The notes: generated by a model from the sequence alone, not told the origin. Positions 51,858 through 61,457 are shown, numbered from the stretch's first letter. The stretch: DNA of 64,000 nucleotides from Streptomyces luteolifulvus (GCF_008806595.1 NZ_VZRB01000038.1:1007-65006); one strand, 5' to 3'. A program made the numbers and translations.

Positions 51858-54113
51858 ATGACCAGCACCACCACCGGGACGGCGATAACCGCCCACGCCG
51901 AAGTCGAGCTGCTCATCGGCGGAATGACCTGCGCCTCCTGCGCGGCCCGCGTCGAGAAGAAGCTCAACCGCATGGACGGCGTCACCGCCACGGTCAACTT
52001 CGCGACGGAGAAGGCCAAAGTCACCTACTCCCCGGAGACACGGGTCGAGGACCTGATCGCCACCGTGGTGAAGACCGGGTACACGGCGGAGCCGCCGGCG
52101 CCCGAGCCGGCGGCCGCCGAGGACACCTCCGACGACTCCCCCGAGGAGTCCGCGACCCCTGCGGACCCGGAACTGACGTCCCTGCGCCAACGTCTCGTCG
52201 TCTCCGCGCTCCTCGCCGCCCCCGTCGTACTGATGTCCATGATCCCGGCCCTCCAGTTCGACAACTGGCAGTGGCTCGCGCTCACCCTCGCCGCCCCCGT
52301 GGTGGTGTGGGGCGGACGGCCGTTCCACCAGTCCGCCTGGACGAACGCCCGGCACGCCGCGGCCACCATGGACACACTGGTCTCGCTCGGCACGCTTGCC
52401 GCGTTCGGCTGGTCGTTGTGGGCGCTGTTCTTCGGCGACGCCGGTATGCCCGGGATGAAGGACAGCTTCAGCTTCACGGCCCGTATGGACGGCGCCTCGA
52501 CGATCTATCTGGAGGTCGCCGCCGGAGTCGTCGCCTTCATCCTGCTGGGCCGCTATCTGGAGGCCCGCTCCAAGCGGCGCGCCGGGGCGGCGCTCAGGGC
52601 GCTCATGGAGCTCGGCGCGAAGGACGTGGCCGTCCTGCGCGAGGGGCGGGAGGTGCGGATCCCGGTGGCCCGGCTGGCGGCCGGCGACCGTTTCGTCGTA
52701 CGGCCCGGGGAGAAGATCGCCACCGACGGCACCGTCGTCGACGGCGTCTCCGCGGTCGACGCCTCCCTGCTGACCGGCGAGTCGGTCCCGGTCGACGTGG
52801 GCGTCGGCGACCCGGTCACCGGCGCGACCGTGAACGCCGGCGGACGGCTGGTCGTCGAGGCCACCCGCGTCGGCGCGGACACCCAGCTCGCGCGGATGGC
52901 GAAGCTGGTGGAGGACGCACAGAACGGCAAGGCCGAGGTGCAGCGGCTCGCCGACCGCGTCTCCGGGATCTTCGTGCCCGTGGTCATCCTCATCGCGGTC
53001 GCCACCTTCGGGGTGTGGCTGGGCGCCACCGGCAACTCGGTCGCCGCCTTCACCGCCGCCGTCGCGGTGCTGATCATCGCCTGTCCCTGTGCGCTGGGGC
53101 TGGCCACGCCGACCGCCCTGATGGTCGGCACCGGGCGCGGCGCGCAGCTCGGCATCCTGATCAGGGGCCCGGAGGTACTGGAGTCCACGCGCCGCGTCGA
53201 CACGGTCGTCCTGGACAAGACCGGTACGGTCACCACCGGCCGGATGACCCTTCAGGCGGTGTACGCCGCCGAGGACGCCGACGAGAAGCAGGTGCTGCGG
53301 CTCGCGGGCGCCCTGGAGCACGCCTCCGAGCACCCCGTCGCCCGGGCGATCGCCGTGGCCGCCGAGGAACGGGGCGGCACACTCCCGGAGGCCGAAGGGT
53401 TCGAGAGCATGCCCGGGCGGGGCGTACGCGGGCGAGTGGAAGGCCACGAGGTGACCGTCGGGCGGCTCTTCGACGAGCTGCCGAAGGAGCTCGCCCGAGC
53501 GAAGGACGAGGCCGAGAGGCACGGTCGTACGGCCGTCGTGGTCGGCTGGGACGGCAGGGCACGGGGTGTCCTCGCCGTGGCCGATGCGGTCAAGGAGACC
53601 AGCGCCGAGGCGGTCCGCGAGCTGCGCGCGCTGGGGCTCACGCCGGTGCTGCTGACGGGGGACAACCGGGCGGTGGCCGAATCCGTGGCGCAGGCCGTGG
53701 GCATCGACCAGGTCATCGCCGAGGTGCTGCCCGAGGACAAGGTCGACGTCGTACGGCGGCTGCAGGGCGAGGGCCGGACCGTCGCCATGGTCGGGGACGG
53801 GGTCAACGACGCGGCCGCGCTCGCCGTCGCCGATCTGGGGCTCGCGATGGGGACCGGGACGGACGCGGCGATCGAGGCGGGCGATCTGACGCTGGTACGC
53901 GGGGACCTGCGGGTCGCCGCGGACGCGATCCGGCTCTCCCGCAGGACCCTGTCCACGATCAAGGGCAACCTCGTCTGGGCCTTCGGCTACAACGTCGCCG
54001 CGCTGCCGCTGGCCGCGGCCGGGCTGCTGAACCCGATGATCGCGGGGGCGGCGATGGCCTTCTCCTCGGTGTTCGTGGTGTCGAACAGCCTGCGGCTGCG
54101 GACCTTCCGCTGA
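51858..54113 (+). CDS. copA: Copper-translocating P1B-type ATPase CopA
   Basis: Cu(I) efflux pump of 751 residues in the cytoplasmic membrane. One N-terminal HMA domain has GGMTCASC (C25, C28), then a linker rich in Pro/Glu/Ala. The core has eight predicted helices, the intramembrane CPC at 409-411 (IIACPCALGLATPT), the phosphorylated D453 in DKTGT, an HP motif in the ATP-binding domain (SEHPVARA) and the hinge MVGDGVNDA near 644. GGAG precedes the ATG at 51858. It follows copZ in one unit. Loss of copper regulation would need a CsoR elsewhere. The stop is followed by a gene-free 700-bp stretch. Confidence 0.95.
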   Translation: MTSTTTGTAITAHAEVELLIGGMTCASCAARVEKKLNRMDGVTATVNFATEKAKVTYSPETRVEDLIATVVKTGYTAEPPAPEPAAAEDTSDDSPEESATPADPELTSLRQRLVVSALLAAPVVLMSMIPALQFDNWQWLALTLAAPVVVWGGRPFHQSAWTNARHAAATMDTLVSLGTLAAFGWSLWALFFGDAGMPGMKDSFSFTARMDGASTIYLEVAAGVVAFILLGRYLEARSKRRAGAALRALMELGAKDVAVLREGREVRIPVARLAAGDRFVVRPGEKIATDGTVVDGVSAVDASLLTGESVPVDVGVGDPVTGATVNAGGRLVVEATRVGADTQLARMAKLVEDAQNGKAEVQRLADRVSGIFVPVVILIAVATFGVWLGATGNSVAAFTAAVAVLIIACPCALGLATPTALMVGTGRGAQLGILIRGPEVLESTRRVDTVVLDKTGTVTTGRMTLQAVYAAEDADEKQVLRLAGALEHASEHPVARAIAVAAEERGGTLPEAEGFESMPGRGVRGRVEGHEVTVGRLFDELPKELARAKDEAERHGRTAVVVGWDGRARGVLAVADAVKETSAEAVRELRALGLTPVLLTGDNRAVAESVAQAVGIDQVIAEVLPEDKVDVVRRLQGEGRTVAMVGDGVNDAAALAVADLGLAMGTGTDAAIEAGDLTLVRGDLRVAADAIRLSRRTLSTIKGNLVWAFGYNVAALPLAAAGLLNPMIAGAAMAFSSVFVVSNSLRLRTFR

Positions 54114-54710
54114 ACTCCCCGAAAGTTACTCGTGGTTAACCGAACTCGAGGTAAGAGTCCCTCTAGAGTCCGACGCCACCCTCACATAAGCTCTTCACAA
54201 GGCTCGCGCATCATCCTTACGCTTGAGTCCCGTTCGCTGTATTCGGGCTCTTGCGCATCTAACGGACATATGCGAGAGACGCAGATCACAGTGATGTGAA
54301 CCTAACCATCGAAGGGGTTCGAAGGTCTAAGTTGACGATGTCAGGGAGCGTCTTGGGGGGCGCTGACTGGCATCTGGGGATGTCTTGGGGGACTTCCTCA
54401 GAATTGCGTTGGCCGGGGCACGTACACCGGGGAGCTTTGAGCGGCCCTCCCACGTGCGTTGTCCCGGCAGACCGCACACTGCAGTAGTTCGTACACAGGA
54501 GTAGTACGTCGAGTTTTGCTCGTTCTGCTCAACTCGCAGCACAGCGATTCAGGCGCTGTCCTCACAGATGCCCGGCCGGATCCCGTGGGGGGAATCCGCA
54601 CCGGGACATGGGAAGGCGCCCTGGACGTCGGCCCGTGGGGGGACCGGCGCCGGGGCGCCTTTCGCTTGTCCGCTGTTCTGTGCGGACCGCTCCGTTGTTC
54701 GATGCGAACC

Positions 54711-54746
54711 GTTCCGCACGAACCCGTAGTTCCGCACGAACCCGTA
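54711..54746. repeat. 18-bp tandem duplication
   Basis: GTTCCGCACGAACCCGTA occurs twice in a row with no gap in the copA-citA intergenic region. Confidence 0.9.
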
Positions 54747-54765
54747 TACGAAAGGGAACGTACGA

Positions 54766-54797
54766 GGCCCCGCACCCGGAAGAAAAGGAGCGGGGCC
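54766..54797 (-). terminator. citA terminator hairpin
   Basis: GGCCCCGC (54766-54773) and GCGGGGCC (54790-54797), an 8-bp stem with a 16-base loop, 18 bp past the citA stop. Confidence 0.65.
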
Positions 54798-54814
54798 GGC
54801 CGTGCGGGCTCAGC

Positions 54815-56104
54815 TCAGCGGGCCTCGACCGGAATGAAGTCGCGCTCGACAATGCCCGTGTAGATCTGGCGCGGGCGCCCGATGCGGGAGCCGGGCTCCT
54901 TGATCATCTCGTGCCACTGGGCGATCCAGCCCGGCAGACGGCCGAGGGCGAACAGGACCGTGAACATCTCGGTCGGGAAGCCCATGGCGCGGTAGATCAG
55001 GCCGGTGTAGAAGTCGACGTTCGGGTAGAGGCTTCGCGAGACGAAGTAGTCGTCGGAGAGCGCGTGCTCCTCCAGCTTCAGCGCGATGTCCAGCAGCTCG
55101 TCGGACTTGCCGAGGGCGGACAGCACGTCGTGCGCGGCGGCCTTGATGATCTTGGCGCGCGGGTCGAAGTTCTTGTAGACCCGGTGGCCGAAGCCCATCA
55201 GACGGACGCCGTCCTCCTTGTTCTTCACCTTGCGGATGAAGGCGTTGACGTCGCCGCCGGTCTCCTGGATGCCCTCCAGCATCTCCAGGACGGACTGGTT
55301 GGCGCCACCGTGCAGCGGGCCCCACAGGGCGGAGATGCCGGCCGAGATCGACGCGAACATGTTGGCCTGGGAGGAGCCGACGAGACGCACCGTGGAGGTC
55401 GAACAGTTCTGCTCGTGGTCCGCGTGCAGGATCAGCAGCTTGTCGAGGGCGGAGACGACGACCGGGTCCAGGTCGTACTCCTGCGCCGGCACCGAGAAGG
55501 TCATGCGCAGGAAGTTCTCGACGTAGCCGAGGTCGTTGCGCGGGTAGACGAACGGGTGGCCGATCGACTTCTTGTACGCGTAGGCCGCGATCGTGGGGAG
55601 CTTGGCGAGCAGCCGGATCGTCGAGAGGTTGCGCTGCTTCTCGTCGAACGGATTGTGGCTGTCCTGGTAGAAGGTGGACAGCGCCGAGACGACCGACGAC
55701 AGCATCGCCATCGGGTGGGCGTCGCGCGGGAAGCCCTTGTAGAAGTTCTTGACGTCCTCATGCAGCAGCGTGTGCTGCGTGATGTCGTTCTTGAACGTCG
55801 TGAGCTCGTCGACGGTCGGCAGCTCGCCGTTGATCAGCAGGTAGGCGACCTCCAGGAAGGTGGAGCGCTCGGCCAGCTGCTCGATCGGGTAGCCGCGGTA
55901 CCGCAGGATGCCCGCCTCACCGTCCAGGTAGGTGACGGCGGATTTATAGGCGGCGGTGTTGCCGTACCCGCTGTCCAGGGTCACAAGACCGGTCTGGGCG
56001 CGGAGCTTCCCGATGTCGAAGCCCTTGTCGCCGACGGTGCTGTCGATCACCGGGTAGGTGTACTCGCCGTCGCCGTACCGCAGTACTACAGAGTTGTCGC
56101 TCAC
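54815..56104 (-). CDS. citA: Citrate synthase (type II)
   Basis: Citrate synthase of 429 residues, the entry enzyme of the TCA cycle, joining acetyl-CoA and oxaloacetate. Catalytic motifs are clear: ILHADHEQNCSTSTVR, GPLHGGANQSVLEML and MGFGHRVYKNFDPRA, with the substrate arginines in the C-terminal part (SRSLYPNVDFYTGL). The GTG start at 56104 (VSDNSVVLRYGDGEYTYP) follows GAGGGATGAC and matches the start I recall for Streptomyces CitA; the upstream MRDD is a short in-frame extension. It is monocistronic. Length and the hexameric-type N-terminal domain fit the Gram-negative-like citrate synthases of actinobacteria. Confidence 0.95.
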   Translation of the reverse strand: MSDNSVVLRYGDGEYTYPVIDSTVGDKGFDIGKLRAQTGLVTLDSGYGNTAAYKSAVTYLDGEAGILRYRGYPIEQLAERSTFLEVAYLLINGELPTVDELTTFKNDITQHTLLHEDVKNFYKGFPRDAHPMAMLSSVVSALSTFYQDSHNPFDEKQRNLSTIRLLAKLPTIAAYAYKKSIGHPFVYPRNDLGYVENFLRMTFSVPAQEYDLDPVVVSALDKLLILHADHEQNCSTSTVRLVGSSQANMFASISAGISALWGPLHGGANQSVLEMLEGIQETGGDVNAFIRKVKNKEDGVRLMGFGHRVYKNFDPRAKIIKAAAHDVLSALGKSDELLDIALKLEEHALSDDYFVSRSLYPNVDFYTGLIYRAMGFPTEMFTVLFALGRLPGWIAQWHEMIKEPGSRIGRPRQIYTGIVERDFIPVEAR

Positions 56105-56336
56105 GTCATCCCTCACCGACGTTGTGCCTCTTCTTCGAGGTTGCCCTGACTGTCTCTACCATCCCCCATTTGGCGCAGGAGAGTGCACTCGGGGTCGACC
56201 ATTGGGCCTGTTGGCGGCACTCAGTGCCGTCAACCTGCTCATCCTGCCCCTCCGTGGCCCGCTTCCGGAAGAGTTCTGTGACCTAGGTGACTCGTTTGAT
56301 CGATCATTTTTTTGTGAGCCTGCCTGAAGCGTGCGG

Positions 56337-58595
56337 TCACAGGCTCAAGAGCCGGAAATCGAGTGCCGTGCAGCGGCGTCCCGCGGACACCGTGCGCACC
56401 GCCTGTCCGATCGCTTTGCGTGAACCGACTAGGACAACCAGCTTCTTTGCGCGGGTCACCGCGGTGTACAGCAGGTTCCGCTGGAGCATCATCCAGGCAC
56501 CGGTGGTGACCGGGATCACCACGGCCGGATATTCACTTCCCTGCGAACGGTGGATGGTGACCGCGTAGGCGTGGGCCAGCTCGTCCAGTTCGTCGAATTC
56601 GTACGGCACCTCCTCGTCCTCGTCCGTCAGCACCGTGAGGCGCTGGTCGACCGGGTCGAGCGAGGTGACCACGCCCACGGTGCCGTTGAAGACACCGTTG
56701 GTCCCCTTCTCGTAATTGTTGCGAATCTGCGTGACCTTGTCGCCGACTCGGAAGACCCGTCCGCCGAATCGCTTCTCGGGAAGGTCCGGGCGGCCGGGCG
56801 TGATCGCCTGCTGGAGCAGTCCGTTGAGGGTGCCCGCGCCGGCCGGCCCGCGGTGCATGGGCGCGAGAACCTGCACGTCGCGGCGGGGGTCGAGGCCGAA
56901 TCTGGCCGGGATCCGGCGGGCCGCCACGTCCACGGTGAGCCGGCCGGCGGCCTCCGTGTCGTCCTCGACGAAGAGGAAGAAGTCCTTCATACCGTCGGTG
57001 AGCGGGTGCTGCCCGGAGTTGATCCGGTGCGCGTTGGTCACCACGCCCGACTGCTGGGCCTGCCGGAACACCCGGGTGAGGCGCACGGCCGGGATCGGGC
57101 TGCCGTCGGCGAGAAGGTCGCGCAGAACCTCGCCGGCGCCGACGCTGGGCAGCTGGTCGACATCCCCGACGAAGAGCAGATGGGCACCCGGGGCCACCGC
57201 CTTGACCAGCTTGTTCGCGAGCAACAGGTCCAGCATGGACGCCTCGTCGACGACCACCAGATCGGCGTCCAGCGGGCGGTCCTTGTCGTAGGCCGCGTCG
57301 CCGCCCGGCTTCAGTTCGAGAAGGCGGTGGACTGTGGAGGCCTCGGCGCCTGTCAGCTCGGCCAGGCGCTTGGCGGCACGGCCGGTCGGGGCGGCCAGTA
57401 CCACCTTGGCCTTCTTGGCGCGGGCCAGCTCCACGATCGAGCGGACCGTGAAGGACTTGCCGCAGCCGGGGCCGCCGGTGAGCACGGCGACCTTCCTGGT
57501 CAGCGCCAGTTTGACGGCGGCCTCCTGTTCGGGGGCGAGGTCCGCGCCCGTACGCCCCTTCAGCCAGGCCAGCGCCTTGTCCCAGGCCACGTCATGGAAG
57601 CCGGGCATCCGGTCCCCGTCGGCGCGCAGGAGCCGCAACAGCTGGGCGGAGAGGGAGAGTTCGGCCCGGTGGAAGGGGACGAGGTAGACGGCCGTGACCG
57701 GGTCCCCGCCGTCCGGGGCGGGGACCTTCTCCCGTACGACACCGGGGTCCTCGCCGTCCTCCGGCGGCGCCGCGAGTTCCGCGAGGCACTCGATGACGAG
57801 GCCGGTGTCGACCTGGAGCAGCTTGACCGCGTCGGCGATGAGCCGTTCCTCAGGCAGATAACAGTGGCCCTGGTCGGTGGACTGCGAAAGGGCGTACTGC
57901 AGGCCCGCCTTGACGCGCTCCGGGCTGTCGTGCGGGATGCCGACGGACTGGGCGATCCGGTCGGCGGTGAGGAAGCCGATGCCCCAGACGTCGGCGGCCA
58001 GCCGGTAGGGCTGGTTCTTCACGACGGAGATCGAGGCGTCGCCGTACTTCTTGTAGATACGGACCGCGATGGAGGTGGACACCTCGACGGTCTGGAGGAA
58101 GAGCATGACCTCCTTGATCGCCTTCTGTTCCTCCCAGGCGTCGGCGATCTTCCTGGTGCGTTTGGGGCCGAGGCCGGGGACCTCGATGAGCCGCTTGGGC
58201 TCCTCCTCGATGATCTTCAGGGTGTCCAGGCCGAAGTGCTGGGTGATGCGGTCGGCGAAGACGGGTCCGATGCCCTTGACCAGACCGGAGCCGAGATAGC
58301 GGCGGATGCCCTGGACCGTGGCGGGAAGGAGGGTCGTGTAGTTCTCGACGGTGAACTGTTTTCCGTACTGCGGATGGGAGCCCCAGCGGCCCTCCATGCG
58401 CAGGGACTCGCCCACCTGGGCGCCGAGCAGTGACCCGACGACCGTGAGGAGATCGCCGGCGCCGCGGCCGGTGTCCACCCGGGCGACCGTGTAGCCGTTC
58501 TCCTCGTTGGCGTAGGTGATCCGCTCCAGGACGCCTTCGAGCACGGCCAGTCGGCGCTCCCCGCTCTCGGCCCGGCTCCCCGCCTGATTGGACAT
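56337..58595 (-). CDS. recD2: RecD-like ATP-dependent DNA helicase (RecD2 type)
   Basis: Superfamily 1B 5'-3' DNA helicase of 752 residues acting outside RecBCD. The N-terminal region (about 1-330) has the RecD2-specific OB and HhH segments, including GLGPKRTRKIADAW and YGDASISVVKNQPYRL. The helicase core has Walker A GGPGCGKS (about 376), Walker B VVVDEASMLD, GDVDQLPSVGAGEVL, and the late motif HAYAVTIHRSQGSEYP with TAVTRAKKLVVL. It is likely involved in repair or replication restart. It lies upstream of and in the same direction as citA, but with a separate start region. A strong hairpin lies 51 bp before its start. Confidence 0.92.
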   Translation of the reverse strand: MSNQAGSRAESGERRLAVLEGVLERITYANEENGYTVARVDTGRGAGDLLTVVGSLLGAQVGESLRMEGRWGSHPQYGKQFTVENYTTLLPATVQGIRRYLGSGLVKGIGPVFADRITQHFGLDTLKIIEEEPKRLIEVPGLGPKRTRKIADAWEEQKAIKEVMLFLQTVEVSTSIAVRIYKKYGDASISVVKNQPYRLAADVWGIGFLTADRIAQSVGIPHDSPERVKAGLQYALSQSTDQGHCYLPEERLIADAVKLLQVDTGLVIECLAELAAPPEDGEDPGVVREKVPAPDGGDPVTAVYLVPFHRAELSLSAQLLRLLRADGDRMPGFHDVAWDKALAWLKGRTGADLAPEQEAAVKLALTRKVAVLTGGPGCGKSFTVRSIVELARAKKAKVVLAAPTGRAAKRLAELTGAEASTVHRLLELKPGGDAAYDKDRPLDADLVVVDEASMLDLLLANKLVKAVAPGAHLLFVGDVDQLPSVGAGEVLRDLLADGSPIPAVRLTRVFRQAQQSGVVTNAHRINSGQHPLTDGMKDFFLFVEDDTEAAGRLTVDVAARRIPARFGLDPRRDVQVLAPMHRGPAGAGTLNGLLQQAITPGRPDLPEKRFGGRVFRVGDKVTQIRNNYEKGTNGVFNGTVGVVTSLDPVDQRLTVLTDEDEEVPYEFDELDELAHAYAVTIHRSQGSEYPAVVIPVTTGAWMMLQRNLLYTAVTRAKKLVVLVGSRKAIGQAVRTVSAGRRCTALDFRLLSL

Positions 58596-59149
58596 GATCC
58601 GACGCTACAGGCCGGGTCCGACAACGCGGGCGGGTGAAGAAACTTCGAGGGGGCCCGGTCCGTCGACCGGGCCCCCTCGGGTTTCCCCTCCGTATCAGAA
58701 CCCCCGCGATCCCCCCAGATCCCCTCCCCAGAAGTCCTGATGCCACGTACGACCCGCAAGGTGGAGGAAGAGTTGTACGGTCCGAGGAATATTTTTCCCG
58801 GCTCACCGGATGATGTGGGCCGTAAACCGTTCCGCCGTCTCCGCCGGCACCGTCACCGAGCCGGCCGTGTGCGCCGCGTACGCCCTTGTCGATGAGCTCT
58901 TCAGCAAGCACTTTCTATCGAGGAGAAGCCGGTCCCTGACCGGCGGGCGGGGCAAGACCGTGACGGGGTTGAGTTGTTCGAGGGGGCGAACAACGGCGGT
59001 CGGTGGCCGTAGGGTCTGCTCGAAACCACTTGGCTGTGGGGCCGCCGCCGTGCGGCCTCGCGGCCGTGCGGCCCCCGGCGATGCACGACCGCCGCTCCGG
59101 GCCGTAGTACGGCGAAGCACGACAAGATGCGCGACCGGAGGACGACGAG
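58596..59149. other. Divergent region between recD2 and the LacI gene
   Basis: 554 bp with the strong hairpin 58646-58679, an A/T patch (GGAATATTTTTCCC, near 58784-58797) and no convincing gene. A minus-strand frame ending at 58803 (...GSVTVPAETAERFTAHIIR) has G/C-biased third positions for about 35 codons but no ATG or GTG start. The LacI promoter is presumably in 59050-59149. Confidence 0.5.
58646..58679. terminator. Strong hairpin, 15-bp perfect stem
   Basis: CGAGGGGGCCCGGTC (58646-58660) and GACCGGGCCCCCTCG (58665-58679) with a four-base loop, followed on the plus strand by GGTTTCCCC. No gene ends beside it on either strand. Confidence 0.7.
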
Positions 59150-60196
59150 ATGACGGTGACACTGGCAGACGTGGCGGCCCGCGCGCAGGTCTCCCCTGCG
59201 ACGGTGTCGCGCGTACTGAACGGGAACTACCCCGTCGCCGCATCCACCCGGGAGCGGGTGCTGCGGGCCGTGGACGAGCTGGACTACGTGCTCAACGGGC
59301 CGGCGAGCTCACTGGCGGCGGCCACCTCCGACCTGGTCGGCATCCTGGTCAACGACATCGCCGACCCCTTCTTCGGGATCATGGCGAGCGCCATCCAGTC
59401 CGAGATCGGCGGGCCCGGCGGCCGCGCGGGCGGGGAACGGCTGGCGGTCGTGTGCAACACCGGCGGCTCCCCGGAGCGCGAGCTGACCTATCTCACGCTG
59501 CTCCAGCGGCAGCGGGCCGCCGCCGTCCTCCTCACCGGAGGGGCGGTGGAGGACGCGACGCACGCGACGGCGATGGCGGCCAAGCTGCGGAAGATGGCCG
59601 AGGCCGGGACACGGATCGTGCTGTGCGGGCGCCCGCCCGCGCCGGACACCCAGGCCATCGCGCTGGCCTTCGACAACCGGGGCGGCGCCCGGCAGCTCAC
59701 CGAACACCTGATCCGGCTGGGTCACCGGCGGCTCGGCTACATCGCGGGGCCGGTGGAGCTGACGACGACCCGGCACCGTCTGGAGGGTCACCGGGCCGCG
59801 CTGGAGGCCTACGGCATCAAGGAGGACCCGCGCTGGACGGTGCACGGCCGCTACGACCGGCGGTCCGGCTACGAGGCGACGCTGGAGCTGCTGCGCCGCG
59901 ACCCGTCCCTGACGGCGGTGGTGGCCGCGAACGACTCCGTCGCGCTGGGAGCCTGCGCCGCGCTCCGGGATTCCGGCCTGCGCATCCCGGACGACGTGTC
60001 CGTCGCCGGCTTCGACGACCTGCCGTTCAGCGTCGACACAGTGCCTTCCCTCACGACGGTGAGGCTGCCGCTCGCGGAGGTGGGCGCGCGGGCCGGACGC
60101 ATCGCGATGGGCCGGGAGGAGCCGCCGCCCGGGGGCATCGCGTCGGTCCGGGGCGAGTTGATGGTGCGGGGGTCCTCCGGGGGGCCGCGGGGCTGA
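59150..60196 (+). CDS. LacI-family transcriptional regulator
   Basis: Repressor of 348 residues with an N-terminal LacI HTH (TLADVAARAQVSPATVSRVLN at 4-24, then hinge) and a periplasmic-binding-protein-like ligand domain ending in VSVAGFDDLPFSVDTVPSLTTVR, typical of the family. It should bind a sugar or sugar phosphate. No carbohydrate transporter or catabolic gene adjoins it, so its target operon is elsewhere or it controls the gene-free region upstream. GGAGGACGACGAG precedes the ATG at 59150. It is convergent with the kinase gene. Confidence 0.9.
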   Translation: MTVTLADVAARAQVSPATVSRVLNGNYPVAASTRERVLRAVDELDYVLNGPASSLAAATSDLVGILVNDIADPFFGIMASAIQSEIGGPGGRAGGERLAVVCNTGGSPERELTYLTLLQRQRAAAVLLTGGAVEDATHATAMAAKLRKMAEAGTRIVLCGRPPAPDTQAIALAFDNRGGARQLTEHLIRLGHRRLGYIAGPVELTTTRHRLEGHRAALEAYGIKEDPRWTVHGRYDRRSGYEATLELLRRDPSLTAVVAANDSVALGACAALRDSGLRIPDDVSVAGFDDLPFSVDTVPSLTTVRLPLAEVGARAGRIAMGREEPPPGGIASVRGELMVRGSSGGPRG

Positions 60197-60264
60197 GGGC
60201 GCCGGTGCTCTTGACGGCACCCGGCGTCGGTGTGGCCGGGGCTGCCGCGCCCGGACCCCCGCTT

Positions 60265-60294
60265 CCTGCCCCTGCCCCTGCCCTTGTCCCTGCC
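60265..60294. repeat. Hexamer repeat CCTGCC x5
   Basis: Five hexamers (CCTGCC three times, CTTGTC, CCTGCC) in the convergent gap between the LacI and kinase genes. Confidence 0.8.
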
Positions 60295-60296
60295 CC

Positions 60297-61457
60297 TCAA
60301 GCAGGTGAGGCGATCCAGCGAGCCATGGCGGCGAACGCGTTCAGAGCCCTGGGATCGGTCGGGCCGAAGAGCCGTTTGCAGTCCTCGCCGAGCGTCTCGT
60401 ACTGGTCGGCCGCACCACGGGAGTCGCCGGACTCCCCCGTCAACTCCGCAAGCGTGGAACGTGCCTCGATGACAGAGGAGTGGTACTCCCCGTTGTCAGC
60501 CAGCAGGCGGCGAATGCGCTGCTCCGCCTCGCGGATTCGCTCGACGTAGTCGGTGTTCACGTGTGGCTTGCCGACGGGTTCGAGTTGTCCGGGACCGTCC
60601 GTACCGGCGTCGGGGGTGTGCTCGACCTGCCGGATGAGACGTATCACTGCGCGTGCGTGCTGCGGCCGTTGCTCGGGCTTCTTGGCCAGCAGCTTCATGA
60701 CCAACTGACTCAGCTTCTCCGGAATGCCCTGACGGATGTTGAGCGGCGGTGCGGGGTTATGGCGCAGATGCATGCGACCGACCTCCAGGAAGTCGGCGTC
60801 CCGGCTGGCGAAGGGCGGGTTCCCGGTCAGCATCTCGTACATGACGCAGCCGAGTGAGTACAGGTCGCTGAGATGGTCGCCCGGGCTGCGCTGCCAGCGT
60901 TCCGGTGCTGCGTACTGCCAGGTGGCGCCGGCGCTGTGTGTCTCGGACATGTCGAGAAGACGGGCCAGGCCGAAGTCGACGACCTTCGCATTGCCTCGTT
61001 CGTTGATCATGATGTTGGCCGGCTTGATGTCACGGTGCACGACATCGACGTCACTGGCGTCCGCGAGCCCCTCACACACCTGCACGGACCAACGCACGGT
61101 CTGCTCGAGAGTCAGGGAGCTCCCGTGCCCCATGTACCCGTCCAGCGACTTGCCGTCGACGTACTCCATCACCAGGTAGACCTGTCCCCGGTCCTCTCCT
61201 CGGTCGTGGATGGCAGCCACGTAGGGACTCTGAATCCGTGCCATGGACTGCCACTCCTTCTCGAACCGCGCCCTCATGTCCTCCGTCAGCGCCACCCGGC
61301 GGTTCCGCTGCCGCATGCGGTCCATGGCGAGGAGCTTGACCGCGACAGGCCGATCGAGCTTCCTGTCGTACGCGAGCCAGACGTGCCCCATGCCGCCGTT
61401 GCCGAGGCGGCCGTCCAGACGGTAGCGGCCGTCACCGAGCAGACGCCCACCCGTCAC
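60297..61457 (-). CDS. Soluble serine/threonine protein kinase
   Basis: Hanks-type kinase of 386 residues. The glycine loop is GRLGNGGMGHVWLAY, the invariant lysine K41 (VAVKLL), the catalytic loop HRDIKPAN at 141-148, DFG at 161-163 and APE at 184-186. The C-terminal 110 residues are helical and TPR-like (SSVIEARSTLAELTGESGDSRGAADQYE). There is no transmembrane helix or PASTA domain, unlike PknB. Its GTG start overlaps the stop of the upstream membrane protein gene by four bases, so the two form one operon and probably one system; the membrane protein may be its substrate or sensor. Confidence 0.9.
   Translation of the reverse strand: MTGGRLLGDGRYRLDGRLGNGGMGHVWLAYDRKLDRPVAVKLLAMDRMRQRNRRVALTEDMRARFEKEWQSMARIQSPYVAAIHDRGEDRGQVYLVMEYVDGKSLDGYMGHGSSLTLEQTVRWSVQVCEGLADASDVDVVHRDIKPANIMINERGNAKVVDFGLARLLDMSETHSAGATWQYAAPERWQRSPGDHLSDLYSLGCVMYEMLTGNPPFASRDADFLEVGRMHLRHNPAPPLNIRQGIPEKLSQLVMKLLAKKPEQRPQHARAVIRLIRQVEHTPDAGTDGPGQLEPVGKPHVNTDYVERIREAEQRIRRLLADNGEYHSSVIEARSTLAELTGESGDSRGAADQYETLGEDCKRLFGPTDPRALNAFAAMARWIASPA

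Larger units (their letters stand above)
54114..54814. other. Gene-free region between copA and citA
   Basis: 701 bp in which the small frames do not look coding. It holds three G-runs with similar flanks (TCTTGGGGGG, ATCTGGGGATG, TCTTGGGGGAC; 54351-54391), an 18-bp tandem repeat (54711-54746) and the citA terminator (54766-54797). The plus-strand reading at 54296-54487 (MNLTIEGVRRSKL...) has no homologue I recognise. It may be a decayed gene or an unannotated RNA. Confidence 0.5.

Noticed and set aside
54310..54330. tRNA-like GGGGTTCGAAGG
   Set aside because: A T-loop-like string only; no acceptor stem, anticodon arm or D-arm can be drawn around it.
54342..54393. G-quadruplex from four G-runs
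   Set aside because: Loops between the runs are about 8-19 bases, too long for a confident canonical quadruplex.
54296..54487. Plus-strand frame of 63 codons after copA
   Set aside because: No ribosome-binding site and no protein-like composition; mentioned only as part of the gene-free region.
58803..58919. Small minus-strand frame ending ...PAETAERFTAHIIR
   Set aside because: About 35 codons have G/C-biased third positions, but only TTG could start it and the plus strand is equally biased. Not supported enough to list.
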